Made by a program: the position numbers and the translations under genes
Assembly: GCA_048267245.1 (NCBI GenBank)
Contig: JBLWXV010000002.1
Coordinates: forward strand, 248,001-312,000
DNA from: JBLWXV01 sp048267245
GTDB lineage: Bacteria; Bdellovibrionota; Bacteriovoracia; Bacteriovoracales; Bacteriovoracaceae
DNA: 64,000 bases
Direction of reading: 5' to 3'
The notes under the pieces: model-generated
What the model saw: only the letters and a program-made list of their open reading frames with translations
Database searches by the model: none
What the model was told of the DNA's origin: nothing
In this document: piece by piece, positions 34,059 to 41,567 of the stretch
Position numbering within the stretch: position 1 is the first letter of the stretch
How the letters are laid out: every line of letters begins with the position of its first letter

Positions 34059-36443
34059 ATGCATAAGAAAATTCTTCGTCCAATTCACATCTACTACATG
34101 ATCGCGCTCTTTACTCTCTCAATACTGATTGTGGGGGGAGTGACGTACACGTGGAAGACGGGTCCTGTTAATATCGAAAACGTTTCGACGGTTTTTGAGG
34201 CCAATATGCAGATTGAGGCACTCAAGACGAGAAATGATATTTCATTGATGAAGAACTATGTTGCGAGCGACCGCGCAAGAGAGGCTTTTAAAGTTCTCGA
34301 TCGCTTAGAGCGCGATGTGAAACAAGTTCACGCTACCTATGATGTTGTTGAATACGACTCAGTTGAATCAGCAGTGAGTGATACGAAGAAAGCACTCAAT
34401 GCACTTATTGCACTTCCAGAACTAAGTTCAGTTTTTAATGTTCTAAACACTAAAGTTTCAAGCTTTGAAAACTTTGTCGTGAGCAATAATTGGCGAACGC
34501 TTACTCGCATGTCAAAGAGACTTAGCGCCAGGCTCTCTCCTATGAAGTCAAAGTCGAACGGCGCATTCAGTTCAGAAAAGCTCTCTGATCTCTATAACTT
34601 TGCACTAGAAGAAGTCGATGGCATGGAAAAGGTCACAACCGGCTCAGTGCTTGCTAGAGAAGACAAAGGCTTGATCCTCAACAACCTCGCTACTTTCTCG
34701 ACTGAACTCGACCTCTTTGGTCGCTACGTTGAGGAAGTTAAAAAGTTTGAAGATTCACTTCGCAATCTCACAGTGAGCTACTCATCTTGGTTTAAAGTGG
34801 TTGAGCCAGAAGTTTCTTTCAAGCGCATTGAGTTTGAAAAAAATGGCCAAAACCTTCTTCTCTCTCTCCTAGGACTTGGAGTGCTCGTCTTCTTTATGGG
34901 ACTTGGTGGTCTCTTTATCTATAGCTACTACTCAAGAAAGACTTCGCTTGCCTTTGAAGACTTTGCCACCGAAGTGATTCGCGATGGATTGATTCCAACG
35001 ACAACAGACAAGCTCGAGCTCGAGTTTAGTGGGAAGTTTAGAGAAGAGTTTTTAAAAACCAGAGAATATATGCACAAGCGCATGAGCTTTGGATCGGTCT
35101 TTCAAGATGCCCTTCCGTTTTCAAGCTTATTGCTCGACTCTAATCTTAATGTGGTGTGGGCCAACTCGCTCTTCTATGAGCAGTGGGGCATGAGCGCAAG
35201 TCACAAGCGTGAAGAGAATATTACCTGGGATTTCTTACAGCGCTTTACTAATCTTGGAGAGGACGATCCGGTACTGATGGCCGCGAAAAATAACCTCGCT
35301 GGAATTTATCAAATTCAAATGTCTAATAAACAAGGCGAGACACTGCCATTTGAAATGTATGTCTCTCCCGTTGAATATGCTGCTCAAAAGCGCATTATGA
35401 TTCTCTTCTACCCACTAAGAGGCTTGGAAGAAACTCTTGGTCATCAAACGAAAGCTTTGGTTGGACCAATTGTGAGAACTCTCGACGCTCTCTCAACCAA
35501 TAGCTTTAGCACTGAGTTTCAGCATAAGGTTAAAAAGGACTTCGAAGTTGCGGGAATTCCGCAAGTTTACGACAAGTTTAAAAAGCACAGCGACCTTATG
35601 ACTCAGCAAAAAATTGGTCTTCTGGCCGAGATTGAACGCCTTGAAAACGAAGTCTACTCTTTTGAAGCAATGAAAGGTGACATGGTCACCAATCTTGAAG
35701 TGACTGAAGAAATTCAGGCCAGAATTATGGATCGCTTTAATGCGACTAAGAAATCAATTATCGAGTTTGTTGAACTAAGAGCGGACCTCACAGAGCTCTT
35801 TGATAAGACTCAGCAAATGACGAAAGAAGTTCTTAGAGAAGAGGCAATGATACTTTCAAAGTCTAGTGAAGTAGCCGATGCACTTCAAGAAAATCGCAAG
35901 GGTATTGAAGGTCTCTTTAAGTACAGAAGCGATATTAAAGAAGTTAAAGGGCAGATTGAAGATTTCAGACACAAGCTCACTCAAAGCTTTGAGCAACTTC
36001 AATTTTCTCCTGAAAAAACAGATCAAATTCTTGGCAAGCTCAAAAAAGAGGGAGCTCACTTTTCACAAGTTCTCTCTCATTTTGGAAGCCTTGCCACATC
36101 TCTTGATGTTGGACTCTCAAAAATGCAAATCATTCTCGACCAGCGCGGAGCCCATGACTTCGCTCCGGCCAAGGCTAAGATTGATGGCGTAAAAGAGAGT
36201 TTTGAAAGAACAATTTTTGAAGTTTCAAAATTAAAGCGTATGGCAGAAGGGCATGACGATGAGATGATTCGCACCCTGAAATCACTCGTTGATGCCTTTA
36301 AAGAAGAAAAGCATAACTTCATCGCCATGCTAGAGGTTGTTCGCTCGCAAAAAGAACATCTGGCAGAATACAGCGCCAGTCATGATTCTTTTAGAGCTGA
36401 TGAAGAACAAGTTGAAACTGAAGAACAAGCAGAATCTGTCTAA
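34059..36443 (+). CDS. Membrane PAS/coiled-coil protein, no output domain
   Basis: 794 residues from ATG 34059 (GGGG 6 bases upstream). Membrane helix near 10-32, a helical, probably periplasmic sensor region (about 35-262), a second membrane helix (266-291), a PAS-like domain (about 350-455, 'SSLLLDSNLNVVWANSLFYE'), then about 300 residues of coiled coil and an acidic tail. The topology is that of a chemoreceptor or sensor kinase, yet no histidine kinase, GGDEF or chemoreceptor signalling hairpin is present. Directly downstream of fliA, with an imperfect sigma-28 -10 in between; a role in motility or polarity is inferred. Confidence 0.75.
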   Translation: MHKKILRPIHIYYMIALFTLSILIVGGVTYTWKTGPVNIENVSTVFEANMQIEALKTRNDISLMKNYVASDRAREAFKVLDRLERDVKQVHATYDVVEYDSVESAVSDTKKALNALIALPELSSVFNVLNTKVSSFENFVVSNNWRTLTRMSKRLSARLSPMKSKSNGAFSSEKLSDLYNFALEEVDGMEKVTTGSVLAREDKGLILNNLATFSTELDLFGRYVEEVKKFEDSLRNLTVSYSSWFKVVEPEVSFKRIEFEKNGQNLLLSLLGLGVLVFFMGLGGLFIYSYYSRKTSLAFEDFATEVIRDGLIPTTTDKLELEFSGKFREEFLKTREYMHKRMSFGSVFQDALPFSSLLLDSNLNVVWANSLFYEQWGMSASHKREENITWDFLQRFTNLGEDDPVLMAAKNNLAGIYQIQMSNKQGETLPFEMYVSPVEYAAQKRIMILFYPLRGLEETLGHQTKALVGPIVRTLDALSTNSFSTEFQHKVKKDFEVAGIPQVYDKFKKHSDLMTQQKIGLLAEIERLENEVYSFEAMKGDMVTNLEVTEEIQARIMDRFNATKKSIIEFVELRADLTELFDKTQQMTKEVLREEAMILSKSSEVADALQENRKGIEGLFKYRSDIKEVKGQIEDFRHKLTQSFEQLQFSPEKTDQILGKLKKEGAHFSQVLSHFGSLATSLDVGLSKMQIILDQRGAHDFAPAKAKIDGVKESFERTIFEVSKLKRMAEGHDDEMIRTLKSLVDAFKEEKHNFIAMLEVVRSQKEHLAEYSASHDSFRADEEQVETEEQAESV

Positions 36444-36448
36444 ATCAA

Positions 36449-36494
36449 AAGATCTTCTAGGAAACTCTCTCAAAGAGCTTTTCTAGAAGATCTT
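36449..36494. terminator. Long inverted repeat at convergent gene ends
   Basis: A perfect 12-bp inverted repeat (36449-36460 with 36483-36494), extended inward by a G-T and three A-T pairs, sits between the sensor gene stop and the last codons of coaE. It has no T run, so it may stop transcription weakly on both strands or protect 3' ends. Confidence 0.4.
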
Positions 36495-37101
36495 CTACAT
36501 TCCTCTCTAATTGCTCTAACCCCAGCGAATTATCCACCACAAAGTCAGCACTCTCTCTCTTGCGATCAATTGGCCATTGTGAGGCGAGAATTTTATCGGC
36601 AATCTCTGGGTCAAGGCGGTCGCGCTCGAGTAGGCGTGCGCGCTGAATGTTGGCCGGGCAATAGACAACTACTGAATAGTCACTTTTAAGATTAAGCCCT
36701 TTTTCAAAGAGTAGAGGGACGTCATAGATGATGAAGTTTTGCTCTGGCTTCACTTCACTTAAAAAGAGTATTGGTAGCTCCGCATAGATGATCGCTTCAA
36801 CATTTTCTTTGAGCTTTGGATTTGAAAAGACCCTTTCGCGCAAAATTTTAAAATCAATCTCCCCCAAAACCACTGCTTCGGGGCAGAGGGCCGAAATTTT
36901 TTCCTTCACTGTGCTCATGGTGTAGGCCCGCTTCACAAGGGCGTCGGCATCGATAATTTCATAGCCGCGCTTTCTAAGCATCGACGCAACAGTGCTCTTG
37001 CCGGTGGCAATTCCTCCGGTGAGTCCAATGAGTGGAACCTGTAGTTGGTAGAGGCGATCTTGAGGCTTCTTGGTCTCGGGCGCGCGAAGTTTTAAGTTCA
37101 C
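36457..37101 (-). CDS. coaE: Dephospho-CoA kinase
   Basis: 214 residues. Last step of coenzyme A synthesis. P-loop 'GLTGGIATGKSTVASML' near residue 25-41, then 'GYEIIDADALVKRAY' and the lid with 'LLERDRLDPEIADKILASQ'. GTG start at 37101; no other start lies before the P-loop. AAGGAAGG is about 10 bases upstream, inside mazG, whose last base is shared. The N-terminus is about 20 residues longer than typical. Confidence 0.93.
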   Translation of the reverse strand: MNLKLRAPETKKPQDRLYQLQVPLIGLTGGIATGKSTVASMLRKRGYEIIDADALVKRAYTMSTVKEKISALCPEAVVLGEIDFKILRERVFSNPKLKENVEAIIYAELPILFLSEVKPEQNFIIYDVPLLFEKGLNLKSDYSVVVYCPANIQRARLLERDRLDPEIADKILASQWPIDRKRESADFVVDNSLGLEQLERNVEDLLEKLFERVS

Positions 37102-37931
37102 TAGAGGTGACCTTCCTTTTCTTTCATTTTAACAGCGTCCCAATAGTGATCAAGCTCGCGCTGGTTGAGTTCTTTAAAACCCTTGCTATCGGCGGTGATT
37201 AGATCTTCGACCTGATTAAAGCGTCTGACAAATTTGCGGTTAGCCTCGTCGAGGCACTCTTCGGGGTCAAGACCTAGGTGTCTGGCCAGTTGAGCGGCGG
37301 AGAAGAGAAAGTCGCCAATCTCTTCTTTTACTCTTTGCATATTAGAACTTGGAAAGCTTGTAATCTCTTCTTTGAGCTCCTGCCACTCTTCTTCAACTTT
37401 ATAGGAAACCTGCGAGGGATCTTCCCAGTCGAAATTGAGCTCTTTAGTCTTGGCGCCAATACGGTGGGCCGAGTGAAGGGCGGGATAGCGCAGGTCTTTT
37501 TCATTGATGGCGTATTTTTTCACCTTTCCTTCGCTGGCCTTAATTTGCTCCCAGCGCTCTTTGACCTCTTCAGTCTTAATCGTTGCGCCGTCTTTATTGT
37601 CAAAGACGTGGGGATGTCTGCGAATCATTTTGTCTGAGATATTGCGCGCGACTTGTTCCAAGTTGAACTTTCCGGTCTCACTTGCAATTTGCGAGTGCAG
37701 GACAACTTGAAGAAGAACATCTCCCAACTCGTCGGCCATCTCCTCATAGTCTTGGGCCTCGACGGCGGCGATAAATTCATAACTCTCTTCGCGAATATAT
37801 TTGGTGAGTGTTTGGTGCGTTTGCTCAAGATCCCAAGGGCAACCTGTCTTGGGGTCGCGTAGGGCGCGGACAATTTCGACGAGACGAGCGAGCTCCTCTA
37901 GGGTACTATTGTGGGAACTATTTGAGGTCAT
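37101..37931 (-). CDS. mazG: Nucleoside triphosphate pyrophosphohydrolase MazG
   Basis: 276 residues with two MazG helical domains. Clears (d)NTPs to NMP plus pyrophosphate. The entry 'LRDPKTGCPWDLEQTHQTL' and the metal-binding 'EESYEFIAAVEAQDYEEMAD' plus 'ELGDVLLQVVLHSQIA' are typical of the active first domain; a second set 'EEIGDFLFSAAQLARHLG' follows near 210. One-base overlap with coaE. ATG at 37931. Confidence 0.95.
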   Translation of the reverse strand: MTSNSSHNSTLEELARLVEIVRALRDPKTGCPWDLEQTHQTLTKYIREESYEFIAAVEAQDYEEMADELGDVLLQVVLHSQIASETGKFNLEQVARNISDKMIRRHPHVFDNKDGATIKTEEVKERWEQIKASEGKVKKYAINEKDLRYPALHSAHRIGAKTKELNFDWEDPSQVSYKVEEEWQELKEEITSFPSSNMQRVKEEIGDFLFSAAQLARHLGLDPEECLDEANRKFVRRFNQVEDLITADSKGFKELNQRELDHYWDAVKMKEKEGHL

Positions 37932-37964
37932 GCCATTGGCTCCAATTTTGAGTGTGAGGTTACC

Positions 37965-38144
37965 ATAGCACAGGGAAGATTTTTCGTCAGATTCAATGAC
38001 ACGGGGCGATCGAAAGATCCAGGTCTTTTTAAACTCTCTGTTGAACTTAATAAGTGCTTAGAGGTTTTTGAAAAGTATTGTTATGGAACTAAAGCCGGGG
38101 AGCTGGCGCTCAAGCGCTCGGAAGTTTCGCGCATCGAACTTGGG
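37965..38144 (+). other. Probable in-frame 5' part of ybeY without canonical start
   Basis: The ybeY frame is open from 37926 but holds no ATG, GTG or TTG before GTG 38145. Translation of this stretch gives a first strand ('FFVRFNDTG'), a helix ('LFKLSVELNKCLEVFEKYC') and the strand 'RSEVSRIELGVTLCG', exactly what a YbeY N-terminus should contain. An ATA codon at 37965 lies 5 bases after GAGG and is the best candidate start; ATT at 37935 is another. Confidence 0.5.
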
Positions 38145-38501
38145 GTGACGCTTTGTGGAGCGCGCAAGATTAGAAGCCTCAATCGCGAGTATCGCGGCAA
38201 GGATAAGTCCACCGACGTGCTATCGTTTCCAGTCTTTGAAGATTTGCGCGTGGGCAGCCAAGAGCGCGCCTTTCTCACTCCAGTCATTGATCTTGGGGAC
38301 GTGCTCATTTGTAGAGAGAAAATATACGAGCAGGCCAAGCGCTTTGAGCTACCTGCGCTTGCTGAGGCACTGCACCTCATTGCCCATGGCTTCCTACACG
38401 TTTGTGGGTATGATCATGAGCGCTCGTCCCAAGAAGAGGTCATTATGCAGAAACTAGAGGATAAAATCGTCAAGGCGATGTATCAGAAAGTAGGATATTA
38501 A
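38145..38501 (+). CDS. ybeY: Endoribonuclease YbeY (start uncertain, probably upstream)
   Basis: Single-strand-specific metalloendoribonuclease acting in 16S rRNA maturation and ribosome quality control. The family core 'LNREYRGKDKSTDVLSFPVF' and the zinc site 'HGFLHVCGYDHERS' (three His) are intact. From GTG 38145 the protein has 118 residues, against about 150 usual, and the first strand and helix are missing; homologous-looking sequence continues upstream in frame to about 37965. The true protein is therefore probably about 178 residues and uses a rare start codon. prfB starts one base after the stop codon. Confidence 0.85.
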   Translation: MTLCGARKIRSLNREYRGKDKSTDVLSFPVFEDLRVGSQERAFLTPVIDLGDVLICREKIYEQAKRFELPALAEALHLIAHGFLHVCGYDHERSSQEEVIMQKLEDKIVKAMYQKVGY

Positions 38502-38502
38502 G

Positions 38503-39646
38503 ATGGAACAGAGAATTGCCATAGAATTGAGTGAACAAAAATCACTCATGGCCGACTACGAAGACAAACTCGATGGGCTTCGGAGGTCACTTTGAAGTTG
38601 AAAAGAAGAGTGAGCGCTTAAAAGAAATTGCCCAGATGGAGGCGATGGAAGGCTTTTGGAATGATGCCGACGCCGCCGCTAAAATTCAAAAAGAGAAATC
38701 AGTCCTAGACGATGTCGTGGGAACCTACACAAAGCTTCAAGAACTCTATGAAGAATTTCAAATTCTCCTCGAATACGCCGCGCAAGACGACGACGAAGCA
38801 TCGGCTTCAGAGGCGCTTGAAGTAGCAACGCGCTTTCACAACGAATTTCAAACTGCTGAGCAAAAAGTTCTGCTTAGTGATGAAGTCGACCCCAATAACG
38901 CCATCGTTTCTATCAATGCGGGCGCCGGGGGAACTGAGTCCAACGATTGGGCGAGTATGCTCCACCGCATGATCACACGCTGGTGTGAAGATCGCGGCTT
39001 TAAAGTGAGCGTGCTTGATATTCAGGCCGGCGATTCGGCCGGTATTAAGTCATCAACTTTTACCGTTGAAGGAAATTACGCCTACGGCTTTTTAAAGAGT
39101 GAGTCGGGCGTGCACCGCCTGGTGCGCATTAGTCCCTTTGATTCAAACGCCAGAAGGCACACAAGCTTTGCCTCGGTCTTTGTCTCGCCTGAGGTCGACG
39201 ACAATATTGAAATTGATATTAAAGATAAGGACATCAGAATTGATGTCTACCGCTCTGGCGGTGCTGGTGGGCAGTCGGTTAACACCACCGACTCAGCTGT
39301 TAGGATTACTCACTACCCAACGGGGCTAGTTGTGACCTGCCAGAATGAGCGCTCACAAATTAAAAACAAAGAGCAAGCCTTTAAGGTTCTGCGCTCGCGC
39401 CTCTATGAACTTGAACTTGAAAAACAGCGCGAGAAAGCGGCCGAAGTAGAGTCGTCAAAGAAGAAAATCGAGTGGGGATCACAAATTAGAAGTTATGTTC
39501 TTCACCCCTATAAACTAGTGAAAGATCACCGCACCAGCTTTGAGTCGGGCAACGCCGAAAAAGTGCTCGATGGCGATCTCGACGGCTTTATGGATAGCTA
39601 CTTGCGCTGGAATGTGGGAGCGCTCGGTGAAGAAGAGGGTGCCTAG
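38503..39646 (+). CDS. prfB: Peptide chain release factor 2 (programmed +1 frameshift)
   Basis: Frame 0 opens at ATG 38503 and reads 30 codons to CTT TGA (38590-38595). A +1 shift skips T38593, and the second frame continues from GAA 38594 to the TAG at 39644, giving 380 residues. Frame 0 supplies the normal RF2 N-terminal helix, so the annotation starting at TTG 38531 in the second frame would be wrong. RF2 reads UGA and UAA: the anticodon-like SPF is in 'RLVRISPFDSNARR', the catalytic GGQ in 'GGAGGQSVNTTD'. Shift levels auto-regulate RF2. Its stop overlaps the next gene by one base. Confidence 0.93.
38582..38595 (+). promoter_or_regulatory. prfB +1 frameshift signal
   Basis: GGAGG (38582-38586), 3 bases, then the slip codon CTT (38590-38592) and in-frame TGA (38593-38595). 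Same spacing as the E. coli signal, where an internal Shine-Dalgarno pushes the ribosome forward while RF2 is scarce. Confidence 0.92.
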
Positions 39647-40812
39647 TGAAGATTAGAGAGAGCGTCTTTCTCTCCATTATGCTTCGCGACCGAAAGTCTA
39701 AATTCTTTCTGGTTGCCGTCGTTGTGGGGATCGCTTTCTCGCTGGCCGTGATTCTGGGAACTCTTGGAATCATGGATGGATTTGAAAAAACACTGAAGTC
39801 AGGACTCAAGCGAAGTGAAGGCGAAGTTCTCCTCTCGTCGCGCTCGGGTTTCTTTGATCCAACAGGAATCGTCGCCAAACGTTTAGAGGAAATTGGTGTC
39901 ACTGAGGTTACAGAACTCATTCAGGTTGAAGCCTTCCTACTCTTTAATGACAAACCCAAAGGCGTTTTAGTTCGCGCCATCGATCCAGAATCTTTTAACA
40001 AAGTGACAGGGCTTGATGTGAAGCCGCAGGGGCACGGGGCTTACGTGGGCGCCGCCTTAATGAAAGAGCTCGATTTAAAACCAGGGGAGAGTTTTGCACT
40101 CACTCTGGCCGATGATAAGGGCAGTGCTAAAATTGAGCGCTTCAGCACTATCGCACCTGTGAGTCACGGGCTATTTGAAAAGGACTCGCGCTTTATTTAT
40201 CTCTCGCGCGACACCCTCGACTCGCTCTTGCACCTAAGTGGTCTTGTGAATCTCGTTTTGATGAATTCGCCCAATGGAGACCTCGATACTTTTCTTTGGA
40301 CTCTCGATAATAAATTTAATCTCGACTATTTGGTAAAGCCCTATTGGTCAGACTTTGTGACCTTGCTTGAAGCCGTTGAAATTGAAAAAGTAATGATTGG
40401 TCTCGTTCTTCAAATTATTGTGGTGGTGAGCCTCTTTAATGTGATTGCTTTTACTTCCTTTCTCAATGAAAAGCGCGCCAAGGATCTCTTCCTACTAAGG
40501 GCACTGGGATTGTCTCGCGCTGACCTTCGACTCAATTGGCTCGCACTGATGTTGATCATCTGGGTATTGGGCTGTCTGCTCTCATTTGTCTTTATCGCCT
40601 TTTTTAAATTCGCACTATTAAATCTCAGCATTTTTGAATTGCCGGGGGAAGTCTATCATCTTGCAAGGCTAACTCTAGAAGTTGATCTCTTTGACTATGC
40701 CCTGGTGTTTGGAGGGGCCCTCATGTGGCTTGTCCTCCTCTCCCTTAGAAACTTTAAAAAGCTCGCAGGCCCAAGCATTCTCTCTGGCCTGCGCTCGGAG
40801 CAGTCCGCATGA
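39646..40812 (+). CDS. LolC/E-type ABC transporter permease
   Basis: 388 residues, GTG start sharing one base with prfB's stop. Four membrane helices: one near 20-45, then three near 255-275, 300-330 and 350-375, with a large periplasmic domain between the first and second. The 'SIMLRDRKSKFFLVAVVVGI' entry and the FtsX-type 'IALVVVSLFNVIAFTSFLNEKRAKDLFLLRALG'-like region (last 140 residues) match lipoprotein-releasing permeases. With the ATPase downstream it likely extracts lipoproteins from the inner membrane for delivery to LolA. Only one permease gene is here, so a homodimer (LolF-like) is inferred. Confidence 0.85.
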   Translation: MKIRESVFLSIMLRDRKSKFFLVAVVVGIAFSLAVILGTLGIMDGFEKTLKSGLKRSEGEVLLSSRSGFFDPTGIVAKRLEEIGVTEVTELIQVEAFLLFNDKPKGVLVRAIDPESFNKVTGLDVKPQGHGAYVGAALMKELDLKPGESFALTLADDKGSAKIERFSTIAPVSHGLFEKDSRFIYLSRDTLDSLLHLSGLVNLVLMNSPNGDLDTFLWTLDNKFNLDYLVKPYWSDFVTLLEAVEIEKVMIGLVLQIIVVVSLFNVIAFTSFLNEKRAKDLFLLRALGLSRADLRLNWLALMLIIWVLGCLLSFVFIAFFKFALLNLSIFELPGEVYHLARLTLEVDLFDYALVFGGALMWLVLLSLRNFKKLAGPSILSGLRSEQSA

Positions 40813-41495
40813 GTACAATCTTAGAATGTCACAATGTCACTCGCACTTATGGCCACTTTAAAGCTCTTGGCGGAGTGAGTTTGAATTTAGAGCGCGGCTC
40901 TCAGTATGCCATTCAAGGGGCTTCAGGCTCTGGTAAGTCGACGCTCCTCTATTTACTCGGTGGACTCGACCGCGCTTCTAGTGGAAAGATTCTCTATGAC
41001 GGCAAGGAACTTGGTCGCATGAGTGATCGCAGTCTCGCTCGCTATCGCAATCGCGTGGTGGGCTTTGTTTTTCAGTTTCACTTTCTGCTGCCCTCTATGA
41101 CTTGCGAAGATAATATTTTGCTGCCCTTGAGACTCGGAGGACTAAAGCCCGGCGACTATACTAAGCGCATGAGCGAACTCGCCGATCGCTTGGGGGTAGG
41201 GCATTGCCTTAAAAAACATCCGTATCAACTCTCTGGTGGGGAGCAGCAGAGAATTAATCTGATACGCGCGGTGCTTCTGCGCCCGACGCTTCTTCTTTGT
41301 GATGAACCTACTGGAAATCTTGATTCAGAAAATAGCAAGCTCGTGACAGCGCTCCTTCACGAGCTATCGGGCGAGAGTGAGTCGACATTAGTTGTTGTGA
41401 CGCATGATCTATCTGTCGCCCAAAGCTTTCAAAACCAGATTTTCTTAAAAGACGGGATGATATCATCGCGTCAAAGTGACCAAATTTCTTTGTAA
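40809..41495 (+). CDS. lolD: LolD-type ABC transporter ATPase
   Basis: 228 residues. Walker A 'GASGSGKSTLLYLLGGLD' (about 36-53), signature 'LSGGEQQRINLIRA', Walker B 'LLLCDEPTGNLDSENS', and the H-loop 'VVVTHDLSVA'. Four-base overlap with the permease (ATGA). Powers lipoprotein release from the inner membrane; placement beside bamA and skp fits envelope biogenesis. Confidence 0.9.
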   Translation: MSTILECHNVTRTYGHFKALGGVSLNLERGSQYAIQGASGSGKSTLLYLLGGLDRASSGKILYDGKELGRMSDRSLARYRNRVVGFVFQFHFLLPSMTCEDNILLPLRLGGLKPGDYTKRMSELADRLGVGHCLKKHPYQLSGGEQQRINLIRAVLLRPTLLLCDEPTGNLDSENSKLVTALLHELSGESESTLVVVTHDLSVAQSFQNQIFLKDGMISSRQSDQISL

Positions 41496-41567
41496 CACTG
41501 ACAAATAATTGGTACTTTTCCTAAACTAGAGCAACTTTATCCACCATCCGTCTTCAAAAGAGGGGCC

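Noticed and set aside
34001..34066. 21-residue frame ending within the start of the PAS-protein gene
   Set aside because: Its GGGG site is weak and the peptide has no recognisable feature; a leader peptide cannot be excluded but is not supported.
37996..38061. Small ATG-initiated frame in front of ybeY
   Set aside because: It is out of the ybeY frame, has 21 codons and no ribosome binding site, whereas the in-frame reading looks like YbeY.
38531..38595. prfB as a gene starting at TTG 38531, or as a frameshifted pseudogene
   Set aside because: The frame change is the known programmed +1 site with its internal Shine-Dalgarno.
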